DNA of 64,000 nucleotides, taken from Sagittula sp048553715. Lineage in GTDB: Bacteria; Pseudomonadota; Alphaproteobacteria; Rhodobacterales; Rhodobacteraceae. Within the stretch, counting starts at the first letter, position 1. Every line of letters begins with the position of its first letter. Made by a program: the position numbers and the translations under genes. Where the stretch lies: the NCBI RefSeq assembly GCF_048553715.1, contig NZ_JBLZNC010000001.1:496001-560000 (forward strand), in the 5' to 3' direction. This document shows positions 1-8,106 of the stretch, in pieces. The notes under the pieces are model-generated. The model saw nothing but the letters and a program-made list of their open reading frames with translations. It was not told the DNA's origin and did not search any database.

Positions 1-328
1 GTTTCTGGAACACCATCCCCACCTTGGCGCGCAATTGCACCGGATCGACCCGCTTGTCGTAGATGTTTTCACCATCAAGCTGGATGTCGCCTTCGACGCG
101 GCAGATGTCGATGGTGTCGTTCATCCGGTTCAGCGTGCGCAGGAAGGTGGATTTGCCACAGCCCGACGGGCCGATAAAGGCGGTGACCGTCTTGGATTCG
201 ATATCGACGTCAACGTCTTTGATGGCGTGGGTGTCACCGTAATAGACCTGCACATTGCGGGCGGTGATCTTGATGTCTTGCTGCGTCACGTGTCTCTCCG
301 TGCTGTGCGGTGCGTCGTACATGTTCAT
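1..328 (-). CDS. pstB: PstB, phosphate ABC transporter ATP-binding subunit (partial, N-terminal part)
   Basis: This is the ATPase of the high-affinity phosphate importer, acting on the cytoplasmic face with PstC and PstA. Only the first ~109 residues lie in the window; the gene runs off the left edge. The Walker A motif GPSGCGKST is visible, followed by LRTLNRMND, which is typical of PstB. I chose the ATG at 328, which has a purine-rich GGAAAAAGGG just upstream; ATG 322 two codons later is also possible. It follows pstA by 21 bases in the same direction, so it is the fourth gene of the pstSCAB operon. Family knowledge predicts phoU and phoB beyond the edge. Confidence 0.95.
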   Translation of the reverse strand, partial: MNMYDAPHSTERHVTQQDIKITARNVQVYYGDTHAIKDVDVDIESKTVTAFIGPSGCGKSTFLRTLNRMNDTIDICRVEGDIQLDGENIYDKRVDPVQLRAKVGMVFQK

Positions 329-349
329 GTTCCCTTTTTCCGCAGCGGA

Positions 350-1702
350 TTACCAGCGGCGCTCAAAGCGGCGGCGCAGGAGGATGGCGATGATGTTCAT
401 GCTCAACAGGAACACCAGCAGGATGATGATGCCGCCCCAGGCCCGTTCGTAATAGGCCGGATCGGCGCGTTTCGCCCATTCGTAGATCTGCGCCGGCATG
501 GCAGAGTTCGGCGACATGAAGCCTTCGACGATACCATCGGGGGCGTTGGTGGCGATGTAGCCCACCATGCCGATCAGCAGCAGCGGTGCGGTTTCCCCCA
601 GCGCCTGTGCCAGACCGATGATGGTGCCGGTCAGGATGCCCGGTGCGGCCAGCGGCAGCACATGGTGGAACACCGACTGCATCTTGGAGGCGCCAATGCC
701 CAAGGCCGCATCACGGATCGACGGCGGCACGGCCTTCAGCGCGGCGCGGGTCGAGATGATGATCGTCGGCAGGGTCATCAGCGTCAGCACCAGACCACCC
801 ACCAGCGGCGCGGACTGTGGCAGGCCCATGAACTGGATGAACACCGCAAGGCCAAGGATACCGAAGACGATGGACGGGACTGCTGCAAGGTTCGAGATGT
901 TCACCTCGATCATGTCGGTGATCCAGTTCTGGGGGGCGAATTCCTCAAGGTAGATCGACGCGGCGACCCCGATGGGCAGCGCCAGCGCCAGCACCACCAG
1001 CATCATGAAAAACGACCCCAGCATGGAAATCCCGATACCGGCCTGCTCAGGGCGGCTTTCAGAGGCATCCGCGCCAAAGATGAAGTCCTTGTTAAAGGTC
1101 TTGGCCAGAATGCCCGCGTCGCGCAGACCGTCCACAATATCAAGGTGTTCGGCGTCGATGTTCTTGTCGCGAGCCAGATCTTCGCGCTGCACACGGCCCT
1201 TGAGGTAGCCGTCCACGCGCGAGGCCGCCAGCACCTTGAATTCGATGGTCTCGCCGATCCGGTCGGGGTTCGCGATCACGTAATCACGCAACTGCGCCGC
1301 CGCAGAGGCAGAGATCAGCGCCTTCATCTCGCTGGCTTTCTCCAGCGGGGTGTCGATCCCGGCGGCCTGCACCTGCTCCAGAATGGCGTTCTGGATCAAC
1401 GGATTGTACCCGAATGTCGAGACCTTTTTGATATCGTCGATGTCGCGGTTGCCGTTCTTGTCCAGTTTGCTTTCGTCCAGATAGACAGGCACCTCGATAA
1501 AGGTCTGCTGAAACGCGCTCAGCCCGTTGGACAGGATCGAGACCAGCAGGACGATCAGGAAGAACACGCCAACCCCGATCGCGCCGAGCCCGTACCACTG
1601 GAAGCGTTTTTCGGCAGCGTTGCGCTTTTTCGTGCGGGCATCGGCCACCATGATGGAGTTCGAGCCCTTCGGCGTTGCGCCGTGCATGGATGCGTCGGTC
1701 AT
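350..1702 (-). CDS. pstA: PstA, phosphate ABC transporter permease
   Basis: Inner-membrane permease that forms the phosphate channel together with PstC. The product is 450 aa, well above the roughly 300 aa of E. coli PstA. The extra length is a large hydrophilic insert (about residues 60-225) between the first membrane helix and the core, as in the DUF3333-type PstA of many alphaproteobacteria. The core carries the ATPase-contact loop around GIGASKMQSVFHHVLPLAAPG and several hydrophobic helices, ending in a basic tail. The ATG overlaps the pstC stop in a TAATG junction (1700-1704), indicating translational coupling. Confidence 0.95.
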   Translation of the reverse strand: MTDASMHGATPKGSNSIMVADARTKKRNAAEKRFQWYGLGAIGVGVFFLIVLLVSILSNGLSAFQQTFIEVPVYLDESKLDKNGNRDIDDIKKVSTFGYNPLIQNAILEQVQAAGIDTPLEKASEMKALISASAAAQLRDYVIANPDRIGETIEFKVLAASRVDGYLKGRVQREDLARDKNIDAEHLDIVDGLRDAGILAKTFNKDFIFGADASESRPEQAGIGISMLGSFFMMLVVLALALPIGVAASIYLEEFAPQNWITDMIEVNISNLAAVPSIVFGILGLAVFIQFMGLPQSAPLVGGLVLTLMTLPTIIISTRAALKAVPPSIRDAALGIGASKMQSVFHHVLPLAAPGILTGTIIGLAQALGETAPLLLIGMVGYIATNAPDGIVEGFMSPNSAMPAQIYEWAKRADPAYYERAWGGIIILLVFLLSMNIIAILLRRRFERRW

Positions 1703-3165
1703 TAGTCGTACTGCTCCCGGTATTTGCGCACGATATAAAGGGCGAAGACATTCAGCCCGAGCGTCAGGATGAACAGGGTCATGCCAAGGGCAAAGGCCAC
1801 CAGCGCCTCGGGCGAGGCAAAGTCGGCGTCGCCTGTCAGCTGTGACACGATCCGTGTGGTCACGGTGGTCATGGCTTCGAACGGGTTGAGCGACAGCTTG
1901 GCCGCGGCCCCTGCCCCCAGCACCACGATCATGGTTTCCCCGATGGCGCGGCTGGCGGCCAGCAGGATCGCACCAACGATCCCCGGCAATGCGGCGGGCA
2001 GCACCACCTGTTTCACGGTTTCGGATTTGGTCGCGCCCAGACCATAAGACCCGTCACGCATCGCCTGCGGCACCGCGTTGATGATGTCATCGGACAGCGA
2101 GGACACGAAGGGGATCAGCATAATGCCCATGGCGATGCCTGCGGTCATCACCGACCGTGTGCCCGTCATCCAGTCGGTGCCACCGGGGCCAAAGACTTCC
2201 ATCAGCAGCGGCCCGATGGTCAGCAATGCAAACAGACCGTAGACGATGGTCGGAATACCGGCGAGCACCTCAAGCGCGGGCTTGGCGTAGGCGCGCAGTT
2301 TCGGCCCTGCGTATTCCGACAGATAGATCGCCGCGAACAGGCCGATGGGCACCGCCACCAGCAGCGCCACGACCGAGATATACAGCGTGCCCCAAAGCAG
2401 CGGCCAGATGCCCAGCGAGGAGCCCCCGCCAAAGGACGGCTGCCACGTGAGCGAGGCAAAGAAGTCAGACGCGGGGTACAGGCTGAAAAAGCGGATCGTG
2501 TTCCCGATCAGCGACAGCACAATACCCAGCGTCGTCAGGATCGCGATGGAGGCTGCTGCAATCAGCAGGATCTTGATGGTGCTCTCAACGGTGTTGCGGG
2601 CGCGGAATTCCTTGTCGGTCTCGCGCAGCGCCATGATCAGCCCCGCCAGCGCCAGCACCAGCACCACAGCGCCCATCAGCAGTTTGCCCAAAGCCGTCTT
2701 CAGCCGGTAGCTTTGCGCGGCGTCCAGCGTGGTCTGGGTGATCTCTCCGGTCACGATCTGTCCGGCGTCGGACAGGCTTTGCGTGAAGCCCGTCAGATCA
2801 TCCCCCGCGGTTGCGACCTGATCCTCGGTCAGCGTACCCGCCGCGATGGCGTTTTCAATGCCCGTCGCGGTGCGGCGCACCTCGGACATCACAAGGTTCA
2901 TGCTCGATCCTTCGGCGATCTCGCTTTCGGGGATCATTCCGGCGATCTGGCTGTTTATCACCAGCGGCTGGGCAATCAGCCACAAAATCAGAACCAGCAG
3001 CGCAGGCACCGCCGTTTTGATGGCCGCATTCGATCCGTAATAGACCGGCAGGCTGTGCAAATGGCGGCTGTCGCCCTCCGCGCTGGCCAGCGCGCGCTGA
3101 CGCGCCAGCACATAGCCGATGACGGCCAGCACCAGCACAATCGCGATGATCCAAAGAAGTGGCAT
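1702..3165 (-). CDS. pstC: PstC, phosphate ABC transporter permease
   Basis: Second permease of the phosphate importer, 487 aa. It has an N-terminal membrane helix, a second helix near residue 50-70, a periplasmic segment of about 80 residues, and then the conserved permease core with GLFAAIYLSEYAGP and the loop LGATKSETVKQVVLPAALPG. Like PstA it is longer than the E. coli protein because of the N-terminal extension (the DUF3708-type region known in this group). It lies 115 bases after pstS, with a hairpin terminator in that gap, and overlaps pstA by one base. Confidence 0.95.
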   Translation of the reverse strand: MPLLWIIAIVLVLAVIGYVLARQRALASAEGDSRHLHSLPVYYGSNAAIKTAVPALLVLILWLIAQPLVINSQIAGMIPESEIAEGSSMNLVMSEVRRTATGIENAIAAGTLTEDQVATAGDDLTGFTQSLSDAGQIVTGEITQTTLDAAQSYRLKTALGKLLMGAVVLVLALAGLIMALRETDKEFRARNTVESTIKILLIAAASIAILTTLGIVLSLIGNTIRFFSLYPASDFFASLTWQPSFGGGSSLGIWPLLWGTLYISVVALLVAVPIGLFAAIYLSEYAGPKLRAYAKPALEVLAGIPTIVYGLFALLTIGPLLMEVFGPGGTDWMTGTRSVMTAGIAMGIMLIPFVSSLSDDIINAVPQAMRDGSYGLGATKSETVKQVVLPAALPGIVGAILLAASRAIGETMIVVLGAGAAAKLSLNPFEAMTTVTTRIVSQLTGDADFASPEALVAFALGMTLFILTLGLNVFALYIVRKYREQYD

Positions 3166-3199
3166 GAGCCCCCCGAAGTCGTTGTTCCGTCAAGAAATA

Positions 3200-3239
3200 A
3201 CCTAAAAGGAAAACGGGGCGGCGGAATATGCCGCCCCGT
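3200..3239 (-). terminator. Hairpin terminator/attenuator between pstS and pstC
   Basis: A perfect 10-bp inverted repeat (3213-3222 and 3230-3239) with a 7-base loop lies downstream of pstS on the minus strand. It is followed on that strand by the T-rich stretch TTTTCCTTTT. It would reduce transcription into pstCAB relative to pstS, matching the usual need for excess binding protein. Confidence 0.75.
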
Positions 3240-3280
3240 CGGGGTGCGATCGGTCCCTGTGCGGGATGATCGCAGAAGGC

Positions 3281-4318
3281 TTACATGCCTTCGCCCATTG
3301 TTGTTTCGTTCTCGATCTTGGCTTGGGTGTCTGCCAGCTCGGGGTCGGAAACCAGACCGTACTCTGCCAGCGGGCCATCGGGGCCTGCGATCTCGTCAGC
3401 AACGAAGAAGGATGCGTATTCCTTCAGGCCCGGGATCACGCCGATGTGCGCTTTCTTGACGTAGAAGAACAGCGGGCGGGACACGGGGTATTCACCGGTC
3501 GAGATGGATTCGGTGGTCGGCTCGACGCCTGCCATCGTTGCCACTTTCAGCTTGTCGGTGTTGTTCTCGTAGAACGCCAGACCGAACACGCCGATGCCGT
3601 TGGGGTTGCTGTCGATGGAGGCCAGCGTCTCGGTGTAGTCACCGTCGATGTCCACGGAACGGCCGTCTGCGCGCACGTGCAGGCAGGCGTCTTCTGCGTC
3701 GTCTTCGGACATGCCGCCTGCAACCATGGCTTCCATGGCGCCGGTTTCTTCACAGCCGGTCAGCAGAACCTTTTCTTCGAACACTTCGCGGGTGCCGTGC
3801 TTGGTGCCCGGGATGAACGCCATGATCTCTGCTTCGGGCAGATCGGCGTTGAAGTCGGACCACATGGTGTGCGGGTTGTCGACCAGTTCGCCGTCAACCA
3901 TGACCTTGGGGGCCAGAGCGTTGAAGATGTCGGACTGGGTGAAAGCGGTGTAGTCGGGGCCGTCGATCTGCGACGCGAACACGATGCCGTCATAGCCGAT
4001 GCGGACTTCGATGATGTCGGTCACGCCGGCTTCGGCACAGGCCTGGATCTCTTTTTCGCGGATGGCGCGCGATGCGTTTGCCACGTCGATGGTGTTCTCG
4101 CCCACGCCTTCGCAGAAGCGCTTCAGGCCAGCAGAGGAGCCGCCGGATTCGACAACCGGTGTCGGGAAGTCGAAGTTTTCGCCGAACGCTTCGGCCACGA
4201 TCGAGGCGTAGGGCAGAACGGTCGAGGACCCTGCAACCTGAACGTTGTCACGTGCAGCGGCAGAGGATGCGGCCACGGCGGCAATCGCCAGAGCGGAGGC
4301 GGTCAATTTAACGGTCAT
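3281..4318 (-). CDS. pstS: PstS, periplasmic phosphate-binding protein
   Basis: Periplasmic substrate-binding protein that delivers phosphate to PstCAB; 345 aa. A signal peptide with a hydrophobic Ala/Val-rich core ends near the AAA-RDNV junction (about residue 22). The mature start VAGSSTVLPYAS is the PstS phosphate-binding loop, and a second loop SGGSSAGLKRFCEG follows. It is the first gene of pstSCAB, 341 bases downstream of phoR. PhoB-box-like repeats lie about 80-230 bases upstream, so phosphate starvation should induce it. The ATG at 4318 is preceded by GGGAGCAC (4320-4327 region). Confidence 0.95.
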   Translation of the reverse strand: MTVKLTASALAIAAVAASSAAARDNVQVAGSSTVLPYASIVAEAFGENFDFPTPVVESGGSSAGLKRFCEGVGENTIDVANASRAIREKEIQACAEAGVTDIIEVRIGYDGIVFASQIDGPDYTAFTQSDIFNALAPKVMVDGELVDNPHTMWSDFNADLPEAEIMAFIPGTKHGTREVFEEKVLLTGCEETGAMEAMVAGGMSEDDAEDACLHVRADGRSVDIDGDYTETLASIDSNPNGIGVFGLAFYENNTDKLKVATMAGVEPTTESISTGEYPVSRPLFFYVKKAHIGVIPGLKEYASFFVADEIAGPDGPLAEYGLVSDPELADTQAKIENETTMGEGM

Positions 4319-4394
4319 AATGTGCTCCCTGATTTTAGGATGCGATCATCGACGTGATGATCTTGCGCCCTGACCTATGCGGGCTACACGATGC

Positions 4395-4427
4395 TTTTGT
4401 GACAGCTATGTAACGGTTTTATGAAGG
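4395..4427 (-). promoter_or_regulatory. PhoB-box array upstream of pstS (three 11-bp repeats)
   Basis: Read on the minus strand, three adjacent 11-mers occur: CCTTCATAAAA, CCGTTACATAG and CTGTCACAAAA. The last two form a 19-mer matching 14 of 19 positions of the Pho box consensus (CTGTCATAAATCTGTCACA, recalled from E. coli work). The 11-bp period is the hallmark of PhoB dimer sites. The array ends about 77 bases before the pstS start. Confidence 0.65.
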
Positions 4428-4531
4428 TCTGCACATTTGTTGAAATTCGGTAAATTTTGCAAGGATTACAGGGGGTCAAATGTCGAAATCGGAATGGTGA
4501 ATTCAGCGCATCTGCGCCGGTGGCGCGGCAT

Positions 4532-4550
4532 TTTACCAGTTTTATGACAG
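4532..4550 (-). promoter_or_regulatory. Second Pho-box-like site upstream of pstS
   Basis: On the minus strand the 19-mer CTGTCATAAAACTGGTAAA matches 15 of 19 positions of the Pho box consensus, including ten consecutive bases of the first half. It lies about 215 bases upstream of pstS and 110 bases past the phoR stop, so it could be an upstream activating site for pstS. Confidence 0.5.
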
Positions 4551-4659
4551 CTTCCGTTACGAAACGGATTCGTCCACAGGGATTCGATGGCGCGCTGCGC
4601 GGTGTCAGGCCGCGACCAGCCGCAGAAAACCCGCGAATGTGACAGGCTGTTAGGGATGC

Positions 4660-5700
4660 TCAGGCACGCGGCAGCGAGATGATGAACTGCGTGCCCTCGC
4701 CCAGAGTGCTGTCGATGCGCAAGCGGCCACGGTGGCGATTGACGATATGTTTGACGATCGCCAGCCCCAGCCCTGTGCCGCCCTTCTCGCGCGAGCGGTG
4801 GTTGTCGATGCGGTAGAAGCGTTCCGTCAGGCGCGGCAGATGATAGGGATCGATCCCGGGGCCAGTGTCGGCCACCACGATGCGCACCGCGGGCCCGCGC
4901 AGCCGTGGTTCGTTGTCGATGGCGGTCAGGCTGACCGTGACCTCGGCCCCGCGACCGGCATATTTGATCCCGTTCTCCACCAGATTGGTCAGCACCTGCC
5001 GCAGCTGGTCCTCGTCGCCCATCATAGTCAGCGGATCGGACGGCAGTACCGCCTGCAGCCGCACGTCCGCCTGTTCGGCCAGCGTCTCCAACCGGCCCAG
5101 AACCGACCGAATGATATCGCTGGGATCAATGCGGTCCGTGGGGCGCACGCGTTCCTCGGCCTCGACCCGGCTGAGCGACAGCAGATCACCGATCAGCCGG
5201 TTCATGCGGGCGGCCTCAGCCTCCATAATCGTCAGAAAGCGTTCCTGACCGACGGGGTCATTGCGCGCAGGCCCTTTGAGCGTTTCGATAAAGCCGATCA
5301 GGGCGGTCAGCGGTGTGCGCAGCTCGTGGCTGACATTGGCCACGAAATCGCGCCGCATCTGTCCGGCCTGCGCCTTTTCGGTGAAATCCTCGAAGGTGAC
5401 CAGAACGCCCGGCGCGCCATCCAGCGTGATGCTTGCCACACTGGTCTGATAGCTGGTCTCTTGCCGGCCATCGCTGCTGTGGAATTCCAGCCTTCGCGCC
5501 GTGCCATCCCGCAGGCAGCTTTCAATCGCATCCAGCAGGGTCGGCGCACGCAAAGCGGTGATGAAATGGCGGCCAACGATCCCCTGCCCCAAAAGGCTCA
5601 GCGCGGGGGCATTGGCCGCTTCGATCCGCTCGTCGCGGCGGATCAGAATGCAGGGCAACGGCAGAGCCGCAATGATCTCTGCCGCGGCCACCTGCATCAT
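4660..5700 (-). CDS. phoR: PhoR-type sensor histidine kinase
   Basis: Histidine kinase predicted to phosphorylate PhoB when phosphate is scarce; 346 aa. A PAS-like region spans about residues 8-110. The dimerization/H-box FVANVSHELRTPLT follows with His125, then the N box NLVENGIKYA, G1 DTGPGID and G2 GGTGLGLAIVKHI. I see no membrane helix before the PAS domain, unlike E. coli PhoR, so it appears cytosolic or peripherally attached. Its ATG overlaps the stop of the upstream PLP enzyme by four bases (ATGA, 5697-5700). Position before pstSCAB supports the PhoR assignment over a generic kinase. Confidence 0.88.
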   Translation of the reverse strand: MMQVAAAEIIAALPLPCILIRRDERIEAANAPALSLLGQGIVGRHFITALRAPTLLDAIESCLRDGTARRLEFHSSDGRQETSYQTSVASITLDGAPGVLVTFEDFTEKAQAGQMRRDFVANVSHELRTPLTALIGFIETLKGPARNDPVGQERFLTIMEAEAARMNRLIGDLLSLSRVEAEERVRPTDRIDPSDIIRSVLGRLETLAEQADVRLQAVLPSDPLTMMGDEDQLRQVLTNLVENGIKYAGRGAEVTVSLTAIDNEPRLRGPAVRIVVADTGPGIDPYHLPRLTERFYRIDNHRSREKGGTGLGLAIVKHIVNRHRGRLRIDSTLGEGTQFIISLPRA

Positions 5701-6872
5701 GCACCTCGTGCGGCGGCAAGGCCATCGTCAAAGCAGGCGATCAGCGCCTCGGGGTCTTCGAGACCGACAGAGACGCGAAAGAAGCCTTCGGTGATGCCCA
5801 GATCCGCCCGTCCTTCGGCGGTCAGCGCACGGTGCGAGCTTGAGGCGGGATGCGACAGCGTTGTGCCCACATCACCCAGCGTGGGTGCGAATGCGATGCC
5901 CTTGGCCGCCTCGGCAAAGGCATTCGCCTGCGCGCGCCCGCCTTCAAGGATAAAGGACACCATGTTACCGCCCTGCCCTTGCAGAAGCGCCTGTGCGCGC
6001 GCCATGTCGGGATGATCGGTCCGCGTGGGGTACAGAACCTTGGCCACACCGGACTGCGTGGCGAGATGATCCGCCAGACGGCGCGCGGTCTCTTGGGCGC
6101 GCTCAAAGCGGATCGGGAAGGTCGCAAGGCCGCGCTCTGCCAGCCAGCAATCAAACGGGCTGGCCGTCATGCCGGTGGTCACCGCGAAGACGTTCATCCG
6201 CTGCATAAGCTCGGGGTCCTTGGCGGCAACCCAGCCCAGCGTCGCGTCAGAGTGTCCAGCCAGCAGCTTGGTCACCGAATGCAGCACGATGTCTGCGCCG
6301 TGCTCAAAGGGTTTGACCGTCAGCGGCGTGGTGAATGTATTGTCCACCACCAGCAGCACCCCGCGCGATTTGCACAGCGCCGCGATGCCATCCAGATCCG
6401 CCAGTCGCAGCGTCGGGTTCGACACCACCTCGATCAGGACCATGCGGGTTTCCGGGCGCAACGCTGCCTCGACCGACGCGACATCGGACACATTCGCAAG
6501 CGAGGTCTCGATCCCGAGGCGCGGCAGATCCTCGGCCAGCAGACGCAAGGACCGGCCATACAGCTGGTCGCCGCCCACCACGTGATCGCCCGCCTTGGTC
6601 AGCCCCATCAGCACAGCCGTCACAGCCGCCATGCCAGAGCCCAGCACAATCCCGTTTTCCGCCCCTTCCAACGCGTCGATCCGACGGGCCAGAACGGTGG
6701 CGTTGGGGTGCCCCTCACGCGCGTAGGTGTAGCCAGAGGCGCGGCCTTCGTATTGGCTGTCCAGCTCGTCAGGCGTGGTGGAGGCATAGACCACCGACGG
6801 CATGATCGGCGTGATCACCGGCGTCGACAGGCTGTCGGGCAAGGCTACGGGGCGTTGGATGGTGGGGCGCAT
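5697..6872 (-). CDS. Cys/Met metabolism PLP-dependent enzyme (cystathionine gamma-synthase/lyase family)
   Basis: PLP-dependent transsulfuration enzyme of 391 aa, full length for the family. Visible hallmarks are YTYAREGHPNATVLARRI (phosphate-binding Tyr/Arg and the active-site region), the GSGMAAVTAVLM loop, the VVDNTFTTP strand carrying the pyridine-ring Asp, and the Schiff-base lysine in HSVTKLLAGHSD (K202). Whether it makes cystathionine, uses O-acetyl- or O-succinylhomoserine, or acts as a gamma-lyase cannot be settled from these motifs. It overlaps phoR by four bases, so both are probably on one transcript even though their functions seem unrelated. Confidence 0.85.
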   Translation of the reverse strand: MRPTIQRPVALPDSLSTPVITPIMPSVVYASTTPDELDSQYEGRASGYTYAREGHPNATVLARRIDALEGAENGIVLGSGMAAVTAVLMGLTKAGDHVVGGDQLYGRSLRLLAEDLPRLGIETSLANVSDVASVEAALRPETRMVLIEVVSNPTLRLADLDGIAALCKSRGVLLVVDNTFTTPLTVKPFEHGADIVLHSVTKLLAGHSDATLGWVAAKDPELMQRMNVFAVTTGMTASPFDCWLAERGLATFPIRFERAQETARRLADHLATQSGVAKVLYPTRTDHPDMARAQALLQGQGGNMVSFILEGGRAQANAFAEAAKGIAFAPTLGDVGTTLSHPASSSHRALTAEGRADLGITEGFFRVSVGLEDPEALIACFDDGLAAARGA

Positions 6873-6934
6873 GGTATGTCCTGTTGGTCGTTTTCAACGA
6901 ATTTGACCGTTTGGTTAACGAGGTTCGGAACGCT

Positions 6935-7456
6935 TTACAATGCGCGCAATCCGGCAGCGAAACGCTTTGCGTTCTGCTGATAGCCGAGTGCGGACAATTT
7001 GAGCCCGTCGATCTGCTGTTGCGTCAAGGGGCGCACCACTTTGCCCGGCATGCCCATGACCAGCGATCCGTCGGGGATTTCCTTGCCTTCGGGGATCAGC
7101 GCGCCAGCCCCGATCAGGCAGTTCGCCCCGATTTTCGCCCCGTTGAGAACCGTCGCCCCCATGCCGATCAAGCTGTTGTCGCCAATGGTGCAACCATGCA
7201 GCATCGCCTTATGGCCAATGGTGCACCCTGCCCCGATCACCATGGGAAAGCCCATATCCGTATGGCAGACCACATTTTCCTGAAGGTTGCTGCCGCGGCC
7301 TATGCGGATTTCCTCGTTGTCGCCGCGCAGGGTGCAGCCAAACCAGACAGAGCTGTCGGCCTCCAGCACAATGCGCCCGATCACATTGGCATCCGGTGCG
7401 ACCCAGACATTGTCGCCCAGCTGCGGGGCGAACCCGTCAAGCGCGTAGAGCGTCAT
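6935..7456 (-). CDS. Gamma carbonic anhydrase-like hexapeptide-repeat protein
   Basis: A 173-aa left-handed beta-helix protein built of hexapeptide repeats (for example IGRIVLEADSSVWFG, IGDNSLIGMGATVL, IGANCLIGAG). Three histidines placed as in gamma-class carbonic anhydrases are present (CHTDMG, IGHKAMLHG), consistent with a zinc site. The family includes YrdA/PaaY/CaiE, and the true substrate is often unknown. Its ATG overlaps the gmk stop by four bases (ATGA at 7453-7456), so it is translationally coupled to gmk. The start is set by this overlap. Confidence 0.85.
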   Translation of the reverse strand: MTLYALDGFAPQLGDNVWVAPDANVIGRIVLEADSSVWFGCTLRGDNEEIRIGRGSNLQENVVCHTDMGFPMVIGAGCTIGHKAMLHGCTIGDNSLIGMGATVLNGAKIGANCLIGAGALIPEGKEIPDGSLVMGMPGKVVRPLTQQQIDGLKLSALGYQQNAKRFAAGLRAL

Positions 7457-8103
7457 CCCTCGCCCTCCTCGAATTCCGCTTGCAGACCGCGCACATGGTC
7501 CAGCAGGCCGGGCTGCTGGGTGCGGCGCAGACGGGTCGCGGTGATGATGCTTTTCAGACGTTCCTCGGTGGCGTCGAGATCATCGTTCACCAGCACAAAG
7601 TCATAAGACCCCCAATGCGAAATCTCGTCCCAGCTTTTCTGCATACGTTTGGAGATCACCTCCGCCCCGTCCTGACCGCGCGATTCCAGACGCCGTTTCA
7701 GTTCCGCAATCGACGGCGGCAGCAAGAAGATCGACAGCGTGTGCAGCGCCAGCTCGGAATTGGTCATCTGCTGGGCGCCCTGCCAGTCGATGTCGAACAG
7801 CACATCCTTCCCCGAGATGATCGCATCACGCACAGGTCCCTTGGGCGAGCCGTAGAAATTGCCGAACACATGGGCGTGCTCCAGCATCTCGCCGTTGACC
7901 ACAGCCTTTTTGAAATCGCTCTCGGTCATAAAGTGGTAGTCTTCGCCGTCGACCTCGCCCGGACGGGGCGCGCGGGTGGTGGCCGAGACAGAGAACATCA
8001 CCGACGGGTCCCAGGCGCGCAGCCGTTTGGCCAATGTGGATTTACCGGCGCCCGACGGCGAGGACAGGATGATCAAAAGGCCACGGCGTGTGGGTTCGGT
8101 CAT
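7453..8103 (-). CDS. gmk: Guanylate kinase
   Basis: Converts GMP to GDP with ATP; cytoplasmic, essential for guanine nucleotide supply. The 216-aa product has the P-loop SSPSGAGKST (about residues 14-23), the GMP-binding segment SATTRAPRPGEVDGEDYHFM, and DIDWQGAQQ typical of the family. It starts three bases after the yicC stop and overlaps the next gene by four bases, giving a compact yicC-gmk-hexapeptide operon. Confidence 0.97.
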   Translation of the reverse strand: MTEPTRRGLLIILSSPSGAGKSTLAKRLRAWDPSVMFSVSATTRAPRPGEVDGEDYHFMTESDFKKAVVNGEMLEHAHVFGNFYGSPKGPVRDAIISGKDVLFDIDWQGAQQMTNSELALHTLSIFLLPPSIAELKRRLESRGQDGAEVISKRMQKSWDEISHWGSYDFVLVNDDLDATEERLKSIITATRLRRTQQPGLLDHVRGLQAEFEEGEG

Positions 8104-8106
8104 GGG

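Larger units (their letters stand above)
4319..4659. other. phoR-pstS intergenic region
   Basis: This 341-base gap holds the two PhoB-box-like sites listed separately. It is visibly more AT-rich than the flanking genes around 4380-4480, as expected for a promoter. I see no convincing small gene here. Confidence 0.6.

Noticed and set aside
35..1705. Long plus-strand open frame opposite pstB/pstA
   Set aside because: It is the antisense shadow of the strongly supported pst genes; its translation is Arg/His/Asp-rich without recognisable domains.
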